From Acidobacteriota bacterium (GTDB lineage Bacteria; Acidobacteriota; Polarisedimenticolia; JACPZX01), in NCBI GenBank assembly GCA_016195325.1, contig JACPZX010000017.1, positions 1 to 64,000 of the forward strand: a stretch of DNA of 64,000 bases, given 5' to 3'. The number at the start of each line of letters is the position of its first letter. Positions within the stretch are counted from its first letter, which is position 1. Shown in pieces: positions 29,819-39,531 of the stretch. The translations under genes and the position numbers were made by a program. Under the pieces are notes generated by a model. It was not told the origin of the DNA and did not search any database. It worked only from the letters and a program-made list of their open reading frames with translations.

Positions 29819-32173
29819 TCAGGTTCCCACGGCTGAAGGAGTTCGGGGCGCCGCGGCGGCGTCGAGCTTCTCACCGGCGATCGACGCGTTCTTCATCTCG
29901 GTCCCGGCGGGCTTCCGGGCGACCGCCTCCTGCGCGTCCACCACCGCGATCGCGGCGACGTGGACGATCTCCTCGACCTCGGCGCCGCGCTGGACGACGT
30001 GCACCGGACGGCTCAGCCCCATCAGGATCGGGCCCATCGCCTCGGCGCCGCCCAGCCGCATGAGGAGCTTGTAGGCGATGTTGCCGGAGGCGAGATCCGG
30101 GAAGATGAGCACGTTCGCCCCGCCGCGCAGCCCGGAGAAGGGGTACGTCGTCTCGAGGATCTCCGGGACGACCGCGGTGTCGGCCTGCATCTCGCCGTCG
30201 ATCATGAGGAGAGGATCCCGCCTCTTCACCAGCTCGACGGCCCGCCGCGCTTTCTCGGCCTGCGGGTGCTTCGTGCTGCCGAAGTTCGAGAACGACAGCA
30301 TCGCGACCCGCGGCACGACGTCGAATCGGCGCGCCGCCTCGGCGGTGCAGAGGGCGATCTCGGCGAGGTCCTCGGCCGACGGATCGATGTTCACGGTCGT
30401 GTCGGCGAGGAAGTAGAGGTCCCCCCTCTTCGTCACGATGAGGTAGAAGCCCGAGACCTTCCGGATTCCCTCGCGCGTCCGGATGATCTGCAGCGCCGGG
30501 CGGATCGTGTCGGGGTAGTGCTGGGTCACCCCCGAGACGAGGGCGTCGGCGTGCCCCATGTGGACCATCATCGAGCCGAACACGTTGCGATCGTCGATCA
30601 GGGAGCGCGCCTCCGAGGGGGTCACGCCGCGCCGCTGCCTCAGGCGCACCAGCTCCTTCACGTACTCCTCGCGATGCGACCACTCGCGCGGGTCTACCAC
30701 CTCCATCCCGGTGAGCGGCACGCCGAGATCCGCGGCCTTCATGTGGATGGCGTACGGATCTCCGAGGAGGATCGGGCGGGCGATCCGCTCCTCGGCCAGG
30801 ATGTGGCAGGCCCGCAGGATCTTCTCGTGCTCCCCTTCCGGAAAGACGACCCGCCTCGGGGAGGCCTGGGCCTTGAGGACCATCATGCGCGTCACCTCGC
30901 GCGCCTTGCCGAGCCTCCGCTCGAGCTGCTCGCGATAGACGCCGATGTCGATCGGCTCCCGGGCCACGCCGGATTCGATGGCGGCGCGCGCCACCGCGGA
31001 GGCCACCGAGATCAGCACGCGGGGATCGAACGGCTTCGGGATGATGTAGTCGCGCCCGAACCGCAGGCGATCGACGCCGTAGGCCCGGCAGACCGAGTCC
31101 GGCACGTCCTCCCGGGCGAGGGCCGCCAGCGCGCGCGTCGCGGCGAGCTTCATCTCCTCGTTGATCGCGGTGGCGCGCACGTCGAGGGCGCCTCGGAAGA
31201 TGAAGGGGAACCCGAGGACGTTGTTGACCTGGTTGGGATAGTCGGACCGGCCCGTCGCGATGAGGACGTCCCGTCGCGCGGCGAGTGCCTCCTCGTACGA
31301 GATCTCGGGCGTCGGGTTCGCCATCGCGAAGACGATCGGGTTCGCCGCCATCGTCCGGAGCATCTCCCCGGTCACCGCCCCGGCCGCCGACAGGCCGACG
31401 AAGACGTCCGCCCCCTTCATCGCGTCGTGCAGCGTCCGATCGCCCGTGGCGTGCGCGAAGCGCGCCTTGTACGGGTTCATCCCCTCGGTGCGCCCCTGGT
31501 GGACGACCCCCTTCGTGTCGCACAGCGTGATCCGCTCGCGGCGGGCCCCGAGCCTCACGTAGTGCTCGGCGCACGCGATCCCGGCCGCTCCCGCGCCGTT
31601 CACGACGATGCGGATCGCGTCGATGGACTTGCCGCAGATCTCCACGGCGTTCAGGAGCGCCGCGCCGGAGATGATCGCGGTCCCGTGCTGATCGTCGTGG
31701 AAGACGGGGATCTTCATCGTGCGCTTCAGCGTCTCCTCGATGTGGAAGCAGTCCGGCGCCTTGATGTCCTCGAGGTTGATGCCGCCGAAGGTCGGCTCGA
31801 GGAGCTGGCAGAGCCGGATGACCTCCTCGGGATCCTCCGTCCCGACCTCCAGATCGAAGACGTCGATGTCCGCGAACCTCTTGAAGAGGACCCCCTTTCC
31901 CTCCATCACCGGCTTGCCGGCGAGCGCCCCGATGTTCCCCAGGCCCAGCACCGCCGTCCCGTTGCTCACCACGGCGACGAGGTTGCCGCGCGAGGTGTAC
32001 TTGAAGGCATCGTGGGGATTCTTCTGAATCTCGAGGCACGGCTCGGCGACCCCCGGCGTGTAGGCGAGGCTGAGATCCCGCTGGGAGCGGCACGGCTTCG
32101 TGGGCATGACCTCGATCTTTCCGGGGCGCGCGCCCTGGTGGTAATCGAGCGCGTCCTGCTTGCGGATTGCCAT
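29819..32173 (-). CDS. maeB: MaeB-type malic enzyme with phosphotransacetylase-like domain
   Basis: 784 residues, the MaeB length. The first 420 residues are malic enzyme ([12 protein letters not shown] near the start, [19 protein letters not shown], nucleotide motif [17 protein letters not shown], and [10 protein letters not shown]). Residues about 430-770 are a phosphate acetyltransferase-like domain ([47 protein letters not shown]), which in MaeB usually regulates by binding acetyl-CoA. It converts malate to pyruvate with NAD(P)H. It follows the 2-oxoacid oxidoreductase by 45 bp, so pyruvate made here could be used by that enzyme. Confidence 0.95.
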   Translation of the reverse strand: MAIRKQDALDYHQGARPGKIEVMPTKPCRSQRDLSLAYTPGVAEPCLEIQKNPHDAFKYTSRGNLVAVVSNGTAVLGLGNIGALAGKPVMEGKGVLFKRFADIDVFDLEVGTEDPEEVIRLCQLLEPTFGGINLEDIKAPDCFHIEETLKRTMKIPVFHDDQHGTAIISGAALLNAVEICGKSIDAIRIVVNGAGAAGIACAEHYVRLGARRERITLCDTKGVVHQGRTEGMNPYKARFAHATGDRTLHDAMKGADVFVGLSAAGAVTGEMLRTMAANPIVFAMANPTPEISYEEALAARRDVLIATGRSDYPNQVNNVLGFPFIFRGALDVRATAINEEMKLAATRALAALAREDVPDSVCRAYGVDRLRFGRDYIIPKPFDPRVLISVASAVARAAIESGVAREPIDIGVYREQLERRLGKAREVTRMMVLKAQASPRRVVFPEGEHEKILRACHILAEERIARPILLGDPYAIHMKAADLGVPLTGMEVVDPREWSHREEYVKELVRLRQRRGVTPSEARSLIDDRNVFGSMMVHMGHADALVSGVTQHYPDTIRPALQIIRTREGIRKVSGFYLIVTKRGDLYFLADTTVNIDPSAEDLAEIALCTAEAARRFDVVPRVAMLSFSNFGSTKHPQAEKARRAVELVKRRDPLLMIDGEMQADTAVVPEILETTYPFSGLRGGANVLIFPDLASGNIAYKLLMRLGGAEAMGPILMGLSRPVHVVQRGAEVEEIVHVAAIAVVDAQEAVARKPAGTEMKNASIAGEKLDAAAAPRTPSAVGT

Positions 32174-32218
32174 GGGGTCACCTCAATGGACGTCACGGGC
32201 CGACTCGTCGCACGGTCG

Positions 32219-33649
32219 TCAGGCGGCCGCGGTCCTCTCGGCCGCGAAGGAGCGGCCGGCCTGGAACGCCTTGCGGTTCAGCTCGTGGAGCGACGGGTTC
32301 CTGATCGCCGCGACGAGAACCGAGAGCGCCACCTCAGCGCCGAAGGTCGCCGTCTCGGCCTGAAGCGCCCCGAGGAGGACGGCGTTGGCCGCCCTCGCCG
32401 CGCCCAGATCGTCGGCGATCCGGGATGCCGGGACGCAGACGACGCGCGCGGCGGCCGCGTCGAACCCCGCCGGGAGAGCGTCCTGGTTGTACAGGATGAG
32501 CCCGCCCGCCCTCACGTGGGGGGCGAACTTCCTCAGCGAGAGCTCGTTCATCGCGATGAGGACGTCGGGGTTTGAGATTAGCGGGGAGCCGATGCGCTCG
32601 CCGGCGATGCACACATGGCAGTGCGCGCTGCCGCTTCGCATCTCGGGGCCGTACGACGGCAGCCAGCTCACCTCCATCCCCTCTCGGAGCCCTATCTCGG
32701 CGAGCATCTGCCCCAGGAGGAGGACCCCCTGGCCGCCGAAGCCCGCGACCTTCACCGTCACGGGCTGCACCGCCGCGCCGGCGCCGGAAGCGGGGATCGC
32801 CCCGGCCGCGTCCCTCGTCAGGCCCAGGACCTCCGCCATCGGCTTCCGGGGCGGCCCGCCGTCCGCGGCGATCGCGGGGCGCCTGTCCCTCAGGATTCCG
32901 AGCGGGAAGACCGGGAGGAGCTTCTCCTCGACCCACCTCTGCGCCTCGACGGGGGTCATCTTCCAGATGGTCGGGCAGGGAGAGAGGATCTCGACGAACG
33001 TGAAGCCGGCGCCCGCGCGCTGGATGTCGAGCGCTTTGCGGATCGCCTTCCGCGCCTTCATGATGTTCTTGCCGTCGTGCAGCGACACGCGCTCGATGTA
33101 CGCCGGGGCCTCGAGGGTCGCGAGAAGCTCCGCGACGTGGATGGGGTATCCCTCGTTCGCAGGCCGCCTTCCCCACGGCGTCGTCGTGCTCGTCTGGCCG
33201 ACGAGCGTCGTCGGCGCCATCTGGCCGCCCGTCATCCCGTAGATCGCGTTGTTGACGAAGAAGATCGAGATCGCCTCGCCGCGGTTCGCCGCGTGGAGGA
33301 TCTCCGCGGTGCCGATCGCCGCGAGATCCCCGTCCCCCTGGTACCCGATGACGAGGCTCCCGGGGCATGACCGCTTCAGCGCGGTGGCCACGGCCGGCGT
33401 GCGCCCGTGCGCCGCCTGCACGTTCCCCACGTCGAAGTAGTAGTAGGCGAAGACGGAGCAGCCGACGGGGCTGACGAAGATCGTGCTGTCCTTCGCGCCG
33501 AGATCGTGGATCGCCTCGGCGAGGAGCTTGTGCGCGATGCCGTGGCCGCAGCCGGGACAGTAATGAGTCTGGTGCTGCAGCTCCGCCTTCCGCTCGTAGC
33601 GATCGTAGAAGACGTCGGACTTCGAGAGGATCGACTGATACTCGCTCAC
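32219..33649 (-). CDS. 2-oxoacid:ferredoxin oxidoreductase, beta-gamma fusion subunit
   Basis: 476 residues from GTG 33649 (GAGGTG upstream). Residues 1-270 are the thiamine-diphosphate beta subunit: HYCPGCGHGIAHKLL, VSPVGCSVF, IGYQGDGDLAAIGTAEI, NNAIYGMTGGQMAPTT. After a Pro/Ala linker, residues about 315-470 are the gamma domain (VKVAGFGGQGVLLLGQMLAE, SYGPEMRSGSAHCHV). These are separate proteins in most KorABCD/VorABCD enzymes. The complex oxidatively decarboxylates a 2-oxoacid (2-oxoglutarate, branched-chain 2-oxoacid or pyruvate) to acyl-CoA and reduces ferredoxin, or works in reverse. Confidence 0.92.
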   Translation of the reverse strand: MSEYQSILSKSDVFYDRYERKAELQHQTHYCPGCGHGIAHKLLAEAIHDLGAKDSTIFVSPVGCSVFAYYYFDVGNVQAAHGRTPAVATALKRSCPGSLVIGYQGDGDLAAIGTAEILHAANRGEAISIFFVNNAIYGMTGGQMAPTTLVGQTSTTTPWGRRPANEGYPIHVAELLATLEAPAYIERVSLHDGKNIMKARKAIRKALDIQRAGAGFTFVEILSPCPTIWKMTPVEAQRWVEEKLLPVFPLGILRDRRPAIAADGGPPRKPMAEVLGLTRDAAGAIPASGAGAAVQPVTVKVAGFGGQGVLLLGQMLAEIGLREGMEVSWLPSYGPEMRSGSAHCHVCIAGERIGSPLISNPDVLIAMNELSLRKFAPHVRAGGLILYNQDALPAGFDAAAARVVCVPASRIADDLGAARAANAVLLGALQAETATFGAEVALSVLVAAIRNPSLHELNRKAFQAGRSFAAERTAAA

Positions 33650-33653
33650 GTGG

Positions 33654-34706
33654 TCACCTCGCCGCCGCGCCAACCGGAAGGAGCCGATCGAGGATCTCCT
33701 CGACCGAAGGGACGTTGCCTCCGACCCGCCCGAGAAGCTCGACGGGAACGGTGCCGTTGAGCGCCAGCCTCACGTCCTCGACCATCTGCCCCGTGCTCAG
33801 CTCGACCACCAGAACGCGGCGGCACCGGGACGCCGCGGCGACGAGCGCCTCCTTCGGGAAGGGCCACAGCGAGATGGGACGGAAGAGGCCCACCGCCGCG
33901 CCGGCCTTGCGGGCCTGCTCCACGGCGGACCGGAGGACGCGGGAGACGATCCCGTACCCGACGACCAGGGTGTCGGCGTCCTCGCCGCGGTACACCTCGT
34001 GCCGCGCCTCCAGCCGCTCGGCCTCGAGGTACTTCGCCTCGAGCTTCCGCACGTGGGCTTCCAGGAGATCGGGCTCGAGGAAGATCGAGCTGATGAGGTT
34101 CTTCCGCGTCTCCGCCGTGCCGGCCACCGCCCAGGGCTTCGCCTCGGGGACCGCGACGGTCGCGTCGAGATCGACGGGCTCCATCATCTGGCCGATGAAC
34201 CCGTCGGTGAGGACGACGGCGGGATTGCGATACCGGTCGGCGAGGTCGAAGGCGAGGCGCGTCAGGTCGGCCATCTCCTGCGCGGAGGCGGGGGCGAGGA
34301 CGAGGTTCCGGTAGCACCCGTGCCCTCCCCCCTTCACGAGGGCGAAGTAGTCGCTCTGCTCCGGGGCGATGTTCCCGAGCCCGGGGCCGCCGCGCACGAC
34401 GTCGACGACGACGCACGGCAGCTCCGCCCCGGCGAGATACGACATCCCCTCCTGCATCAGGCTCACGCCCGGCCCCGACGAGGCCGTCATCGCCCGCACC
34501 CCCGCCGAGGCGGCGCCGTAGACCATGTTGATCGCGGCGACCTCGCTCTCGGCCTGGAGGAAGACACCTCCGACCTGCGGCAAGTACAGGGCCGCGGCCT
34601 CGGCGATCTCGCTCGCCGGGGTGATCGGGTAGCCGTAGTACGCGCCGCACCCCGCGAGGAGCGCCCCCTTGACGACGGCGACGTTACCCTTGGTGAGCTG
34701 GCGCAT
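33654..34706 (-). CDS. 2-oxoacid:ferredoxin oxidoreductase, alpha subunit
   Basis: 350 residues. The pyrimidine-binding domain of the enzyme: [62 protein letters not shown], and the C-terminal domain with [20 protein letters not shown]. Similarity is best to VorB/KorA. It starts 23 bp inside the ferredoxin gene and ends 5 bp before the beta-gamma gene, so the three form one enzyme. Substrate cannot be fixed from sequence; neighbouring CoA-transferase and malic enzyme fit a C4/C5 acid pathway. Confidence 0.92.
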   Translation of the reverse strand: MRQLTKGNVAVVKGALLAGCGAYYGYPITPASEIAEAAALYLPQVGGVFLQAESEVAAINMVYGAASAGVRAMTASSGPGVSLMQEGMSYLAGAELPCVVVDVVRGGPGLGNIAPEQSDYFALVKGGGHGCYRNLVLAPASAQEMADLTRLAFDLADRYRNPAVVLTDGFIGQMMEPVDLDATVAVPEAKPWAVAGTAETRKNLISSIFLEPDLLEAHVRKLEAKYLEAERLEARHEVYRGEDADTLVVGYGIVSRVLRSAVEQARKAGAAVGLFRPISLWPFPKEALVAAASRCRRVLVVELSTGQMVEDVRLALNGTVPVELLGRVGGNVPSVEEILDRLLPVGAAAR

Positions 34707-34938
34707 GGACGGCCTCCCGGATCTTCATGACCTCGATCGCGCCGGGCTCGGGGCAGTCGTAGAAGCAGATGCCGCAGCCGGTGCATCCGGCGCCGGTGTA
34801 GTGCGCCGGATGGACGCCGTAGGCGTTCAGGCCGGCCTCGAGCTCGAGACATTCGACGGGGCAGGCCTCCACACAGAGGCCGCACCCCTTGCATTCAGCG
34901 ACGTCTACCGACACGAAACCGCGCTTCTCGGCGGCCAC
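34684..34938 (-). CDS. 2x[4Fe-4S] ferredoxin (delta) subunit of the oxidoreductase
   Basis: 84 residues from GTG 34938 with GGGAGG upstream. Two classic cluster motifs: [12 protein letters not shown] (16-27) and [12 protein letters not shown]. It is the electron-exit subunit for the 2-oxoacid oxidoreductase encoded directly downstream; the genes overlap. The electrons can go to free ferredoxin and then, for example, to the NfnAB-type transhydrogenase at 18922. Confidence 0.93.
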   Translation of the reverse strand: MAAEKRGFVSVDVAECKGCGLCVEACPVECLELEAGLNAYGVHPAHYTGAGCTGCGICFYDCPEPGAIEVMKIREAVHAPAHQG

Positions 34939-34941
34939 TCC

Positions 34942-36261
34942 TCACCTCCCGGCCGGCGCGGGCCGTGAGAGCCAGCGCGTCCGCTCGCAGTAGTCGAAAA
35001 GCTCTTCCCTGAACTTCGGATGGGCGATCTGGATGAGCGCCTCGGCCCGCTGGCGGATCGAGCGCCCGTGCAGGTACGCGACCCCGTGCTCGGTGACGAC
35101 GTAGTGCACCGAGCCGCGCGAGGTCACGACCCCCGCGCCGGGGCTCAGCATGGGCGTGATGCGGGAGACGCCGTCGTTCTTCGCGGTGGACGGGATGGCG
35201 ATGATCGGCTTTCCCCCCTTCGCGAACGACGACCCGCGGATGAAATCGACCTGCCCCCCGATCCCGCTGTAGAGGTAGGTCCCCAGCGAGTCGGCCGCGA
35301 TCTGGCCCGTCAGGTCGATCTGGAGCGCCGAGTTGACGGCGACCATCCGATCGTTGCGGGCGATCAGAGCCGGGCTGTTCGTGTACGCGGCGGGGTGGAA
35401 CTCGAACATCGGGTTCCTGTCGACGAAGTCGAAGAGCTTCCGCGACCCGAGCACGAACCCTAGGATGATCTTCCTCGGGTGCAGCGTCTTCAGACGGCCG
35501 TTGACGACCCCCGACTCGATGAGCGGGATGACGTTGTCCGAGAGCATCTCGGTGTGGATCCCGAGATCCTGCCGGTCCTTGAGGTGCAGCAGGACCGCGT
35601 CGGGGATGCCGCCGATGCCGAGTTGGAGCGTCGCGCCGTCGGGGATGAGCGTGGCGACGTTCCGCGCGATCGCGAGGTGCAGATCCTGGATCTCGGTCTT
35701 CGGCAGCTCGCACAGGGGCTGAGTCGCCTCGACGAAGGCGTCGATGTCGCTCACGTGGATGTAGCTGTCTCCGAGAGTCCGGGGCATCCGCTCGTTCACC
35801 TGGGCGACGACGAGCTTCGCCATCCGCGCGGCGGTGAGCGTGGTGTCGACGCCGACGCCGAACGAGCAGAAGCCGTGGTCGTCCGGCGGCGAGACCTGCA
35901 CCAGCGCGACGTCGAGCGGCATCTCGCCGCTCTCGAAGAGGCTCTCGATCTCGCTGAGGAAGATCGGCGTGTAGTCGGCGCGGCCGTCGTTCACCGCCTC
36001 GCGGACGTTGCCGCCGATGAACATCGCGTTGTGGCGGAAGTGGCCGCGCATCTCGGGCTGGATGTAGGGCGCCCGCCCGAGCGTGAGGAGGTGGACGATC
36101 TCGACGTCGTGGACCGCCGGGTCCCGTTTCATCAGCGCGTCCACGAGGGCCTCGGGCTCGGCGCACCCCGGGTGGATGTAGACGCGCATTCCCGACTGCA
36201 CGCACCGGAGCGCTTCGTCGGCGGTCGTCACCTTTCGCGTGTAGTCGTCGGTCCAGCTCAT
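34942..36261 (-). CDS. Acetyl-CoA hydrolase/4-hydroxybutyrate CoA-transferase family protein
   Basis: 439 residues from ATG 36261 (GGGAG upstream). Two-domain CoA-transferase of the Cat/acetate type: PGCAEPEALVDAL, DVALVQVSPPDDHGFCSFGVG, GIGGIPDAVLLHL, then the catalytic Glu in GIHTEMLSDNVIPL, and GGQVDFIRGSSFAKGGKPIIA. It moves CoA between short-chain acids (acetate, succinate, 4-hydroxybutyrate or similar). It is the first gene after the sigma-54 promoter at 36321 and lies 4 bp before the ferredoxin subunit gene, so acyl-CoA made or used by the oxidoreductase is the likely substrate. Confidence 0.92.
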   Translation of the reverse strand: MSWTDDYTRKVTTADEALRCVQSGMRVYIHPGCAEPEALVDALMKRDPAVHDVEIVHLLTLGRAPYIQPEMRGHFRHNAMFIGGNVREAVNDGRADYTPIFLSEIESLFESGEMPLDVALVQVSPPDDHGFCSFGVGVDTTLTAARMAKLVVAQVNERMPRTLGDSYIHVSDIDAFVEATQPLCELPKTEIQDLHLAIARNVATLIPDGATLQLGIGGIPDAVLLHLKDRQDLGIHTEMLSDNVIPLIESGVVNGRLKTLHPRKIILGFVLGSRKLFDFVDRNPMFEFHPAAYTNSPALIARNDRMVAVNSALQIDLTGQIAADSLGTYLYSGIGGQVDFIRGSSFAKGGKPIIAIPSTAKNDGVSRITPMLSPGAGVVTSRGSVHYVVTEHGVAYLHGRSIRQRAEALIQIAHPKFREELFDYCERTRWLSRPAPAGR

Positions 36262-36320
36262 GGGGTCTCCCTCTCGTCCGCGGAGCTGGCTCGCCGGCTC
36301 GGCCCGCGATCCAACTGTTC

Positions 36321-36335
36321 GCAAATGAGGTGCCA
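36321..36335 (-). promoter_or_regulatory. Sigma-54 promoter of the CoA-transferase/oxidoreductase/malic enzyme operon
   Basis: Minus-strand TGGCACCTCATTTGC: perfect -24 and -12 elements and spacing, 60 bp before ATG 36261. An inverted repeat GCGCGCGA/TCGCGCGC with an 11-bp spacer (36350-36376) lies just upstream. The rest of the gap to priA (36262-36485) shows nothing else. Confidence 0.82.
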
Positions 36336-36485
36336 CGGCGCTCGGATGGGCGCGCGAGGGTAAGTGTATCGCGCGCATCGGGTTGGCCCGGAATCAGCCG
36401 TCGCGCGGCGGCGGGCGGCCCGCCCGCGGGAGCGCCACTCGGCGCGTGGCGGCGCGCCTTCGCACAGCCGGGAGATCCGCGGCCG

Positions 36486-38777
36486 CTAGAGCAGCGACGC
36501 CGGGTCGACGTCGACGATGAGGTCGCGCGTCCCGCCGGGCGCCTTCGACAGCGCCTCGACCGCCTCGTTGAGCGCCGCGGAGAGGCGGCGCCGATCGGCC
36601 GCGCGCACCATGATCTGGAAGCGATACCGCCCCTTCAGCTTCGCGAGCGGAGCGATCGCCGGGCCCGTCACGCGCAGGTCGTCGCCCCCCGCCCGCCGGA
36701 TCGCCGCGGCCGCCTCGGCGGCGCGCCGCTGCGCCGTCGTGATCGACGCGGCCGAGGCGATCACGTTGGCCATGGCGGTAAAGGGGGGATATCCCATCAG
36801 CTTCCGGTACCGGCTCTCCTTCAGGTAGAAGCCGGCGAAGTCCTGCCGCGCCGCGGCCTGGATGGCGTAGTGATCCGGCCGGTACGCCTGGATCACCACC
36901 TCCCCCGGCCGATCGCCGCGCCCGGCCCGCCCCGCGACCTGGGTGAGGACCTGGAAGGTCCTCTCGGCCGCCCGGAAGTCGGGGAACCCGAGCGAGAAGT
37001 CGGCGCTGACCACGCCGACGAACGTCACGTTCGGGAAGTCGTGCCCCTTCGCCACGAGCTGGGTCCCGACCAGGATGTCGTGGGCGCCGCGCTCGAAGGC
37101 CTCGAGGATCCGCCCCGGCGCGCCGCGCCCTCGCGCGACGTCCCGGTCGAGGCGCGCCACCCTCGCCTCTGGAAAGATCTGGCGGATCTCGTCGTAGAGC
37201 TTCTCCGTCCCGGTCCCCGCGAGCGTGAGCCTGTCCGCCCCGCACGACGGGCACGCGCCGGGGAGCCCCCGCTGATATCCGCAGTAGTGGCAGAGGAGCC
37301 GGCGATCCGCCCGGTGCCAGGTCAGCGCGATCGTGCAGCGGCGGCACTTCACGTTCTCCCCGCACTTCCGGCAGAGGACCGAGGGGGCCCAGCCGCGACG
37401 GTTCAGGAAGACGATCGACTGCTCCCCGCGCGCCAGCCGCTCCCGGAGCGCGTCGCGCACCCTGCGCGAGAGAGGCTCGTCCCCTCCGATCGCCTCGTCC
37501 TCGATCCGCATGTCGACCAGCTCGACGACCGGGAGGGGCCGGGCCTCGATGCGCTCCGCGAGCGTGAGGAGCGTGAGGCGGTGGGTCTCGGCGAGACGGT
37601 ACGACTCCATCGACGGCGTCGCCGAGCCGAGCAGGGCGCACGCCCCCTCCTTCTGCGCGCGGACGAGGGCGAGGTCCCGCGCGTTGTAGCGCGGATCCGA
37701 CTCCTGCTTGAACGAGGAGTCCTGCTCCTCGTCCACGACGATGAGCCCGACCGACCCGAGGGGGGACAGGAGGGCGGAGCGCGGGCCGAGGGCCACGCGC
37801 GCCTCCCCGGACCGGGCGCGCCGCCACTCGGTCGCCCGCTCGCCGGGGGTGAGCGACGAGTGCAGCAGCGCAAAGGCGGCCCCGAATCGCGCCCGGAGCG
37901 TCCGGGCGAGGAGGGGCGTCAGCGAGATCTCCGGGACGAGGTAGATCGCGGAGCGGCCGGCGCCGAGCGCCCCCTCGATCGATCGGAGGTAGACCTCGGT
38001 CTTTCCGCTCCCCGTGGGACCGACGAGGAGGAAGCCTGCGTACGCCCCCCGCGCAACCCCCGCGGCGACCGCGCTCACCGCCGCCGTCTGCTCGGCGGTC
38101 GGGACGGGGGGGACGGCCGGCGCGGCGGGCTCGAGAATCCCGGGGGCCCGCGTGCCGGCCCGCCTCCCGGACTTCACGCTCCCGCGCCGCCGAAGTCCGG
38201 CCAGCGCCGCGCCGACGTCGCCGAGCGCGTTCCGCAGCTCTGCGGCCGTCATCGGACCGGCCGCCGAGGCGAGCGCCTCGATCACGCCGCGCTGGCGCGG
38301 CGCCCGCGCGCTCGCCGCCAGGGCCCGCTCGATCGGGACCGCCAGAGAGAAGACCGACTCGGTGGCCGGCGACTCGAGCGCGCGCGGCCCGCCGCCGTCC
38401 TTCCCGCGCGCGGACTTCGAGGGCGGGAGGGCCGCCGTGAGGATCGGCCCCGGCGCGGTGACGTAGTACTTCGCGGCCCACACCATCGTCTGGAGAAGGG
38501 GCTCCGGGATCACCGGCTCCGCGTCGGGGAGCGCCACGACGTCCTTGAGGCGCGCCTCGTCGATCCCCGCCGTCTCCGAGACGGAGACGATCACCCCGGC
38601 CATCGTCCGGCGCCCGAAGGGGACGACGGCGCGGCAGCCGGGGAGGGGGCGATTCTCCATCCCGCCGGGAACCCGGTACGTGAAGAGGGTGCGCACGGGG
38701 ACCGCGAGCGCGATCGAGACGAACAGGCTCTGGTACGATGCGGGGGTGATCGATCCTCCGTCCCTGTCGCGATTCAC
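36486..38777 (-). CDS. priA: Primosomal protein N' (PriA helicase)
   Basis: About 763 residues. N-terminal DNA-binding part (VSIALAVPVRTLFTYRVP), helicase motif I GPTGSGKTEVYL, motif II variant DEEQDSSFKQ, zinc-binding Cys pairs (CRKCGENVKCRRC, CHYCG, CPSCG), and later helicase motifs (GTQLVAKGHDFPNVT, QVAGRAGRGDRPGEV). It restarts stalled replication forks. The true start is unclear: GTG 38777 overlaps the divergent methyltransferase gene; a start nearer LFVSIALAVP would need CTG. It is a shared-end arrangement with the next gene and belongs to the housekeeping part of the window. Confidence 0.93.
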   Translation of the reverse strand: MNRDRDGGSITPASYQSLFVSIALAVPVRTLFTYRVPGGMENRPLPGCRAVVPFGRRTMAGVIVSVSETAGIDEARLKDVVALPDAEPVIPEPLLQTMVWAAKYYVTAPGPILTAALPPSKSARGKDGGGPRALESPATESVFSLAVPIERALAASARAPRQRGVIEALASAAGPMTAAELRNALGDVGAALAGLRRRGSVKSGRRAGTRAPGILEPAAPAVPPVPTAEQTAAVSAVAAGVARGAYAGFLLVGPTGSGKTEVYLRSIEGALGAGRSAIYLVPEISLTPLLARTLRARFGAAFALLHSSLTPGERATEWRRARSGEARVALGPRSALLSPLGSVGLIVVDEEQDSSFKQESDPRYNARDLALVRAQKEGACALLGSATPSMESYRLAETHRLTLLTLAERIEARPLPVVELVDMRIEDEAIGGDEPLSRRVRDALRERLARGEQSIVFLNRRGWAPSVLCRKCGENVKCRRCTIALTWHRADRRLLCHYCGYQRGLPGACPSCGADRLTLAGTGTEKLYDEIRQIFPEARVARLDRDVARGRGAPGRILEAFERGAHDILVGTQLVAKGHDFPNVTFVGVVSADFSLGFPDFRAAERTFQVLTQVAGRAGRGDRPGEVVIQAYRPDHYAIQAAARQDFAGFYLKESRYRKLMGYPPFTAMANVIASAASITTAQRRAAEAAAAIRRAGGDDLRVTGPAIAPLAKLKGRYRFQIMVRAADRRRLSAALNEAVEALSKAPGGTRDLIVDVDPASLL

Positions 38778-39531
38778 GATCGTCCTCTGGCGCCCGAAGA
38801 GCCCCGGCAACGTCGGCTCCGTCGCACGGGCGATGAAGAACATGGGGTTCTCCCGCCTGCGGATCGCCGACCCGATGCGCTACGACGATCCGTCGCACTT
38901 CGACGTCGAATCGTCACGAATGGCCTGGTCCGCCAAAGACGTCGTCGCGGCCCGGGAGGAGGCGGCCTCCATCGAGGAGGCCGTGGCCGACGCCGTCCTC
39001 GTCGCGGGGACGACCTCCGCCCCTCCGGACGGCCACTCCGTCCTCACGCCGAAGGAGCTCGCACCCCGCCTCCTCGCGGCCACGGCGGCGGGGCCGGTCG
39101 CTCTCCTCTTCGGGCAGGAGGACATCGGCCTCACCCGGGAGGCGATGGCCCGCTGCCAGATCCTCGGCTCGATTCCGTCCTCCCCCGCGTACGCGTCGCT
39201 CAACCTCGCGCAGGCGGCCCTCCTCTTCATGTACGAGATCCGCATGGCCGCGACCGAGGCGCTCGGGCCCGCCGATCCGCCCCCCGGCGCCGGCGCCGGC
39301 GCCGGCGGGAACGATCCCCCGTCGCAGGAGGAACTGGAGGGTTTCTACGGTCGGCTGCACTCCCTGCTGGACTCTGCCGGCTTCTTCGAGGGGACGGCGA
39401 AGGAGCACATGGTGCGGGAGCTGCGAAGGGTTTTCAATCGCGCCCTCCTCACCCGCCGGGAGATCCGGATATTCGAGGGGGTCGTGCACGCGCTCAGCCG
39501 CGATCGCTCTCGCCCGCGAGGAGGGCCATGA
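38746..39531 (+). CDS. SpoU/TrmJ-family RNA methyltransferase
   Basis: 261 residues from GTG 38746. SPOUT fold landmarks: FTIVLWRPKSPGNVGSVARAMKN-type opening, GFSRLRIADP, VAGTTSAP, PVALLFGQEDIGLTREA, and LNLAQAALLFMYEI. It resembles TrmJ (tRNA 2'-O-methylation at position 32) more than rRNA enzymes, by the C-terminal helix after a Gly/Ala linker (residues about 185-260). Its 3' end overlaps that of the uracil-DNA glycosylase gene by 38 bp, tail to tail. Confidence 0.88.
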   Translation: MIDPPSLSRFTIVLWRPKSPGNVGSVARAMKNMGFSRLRIADPMRYDDPSHFDVESSRMAWSAKDVVAAREEAASIEEAVADAVLVAGTTSAPPDGHSVLTPKELAPRLLAATAAGPVALLFGQEDIGLTREAMARCQILGSIPSSPAYASLNLAQAALLFMYEIRMAATEALGPADPPPGAGAGAGGNDPPSQEELEGFYGRLHSLLDSAGFFEGTAKEHMVRELRRVFNRALLTRREIRIFEGVVHALSRDRSRPRGGP

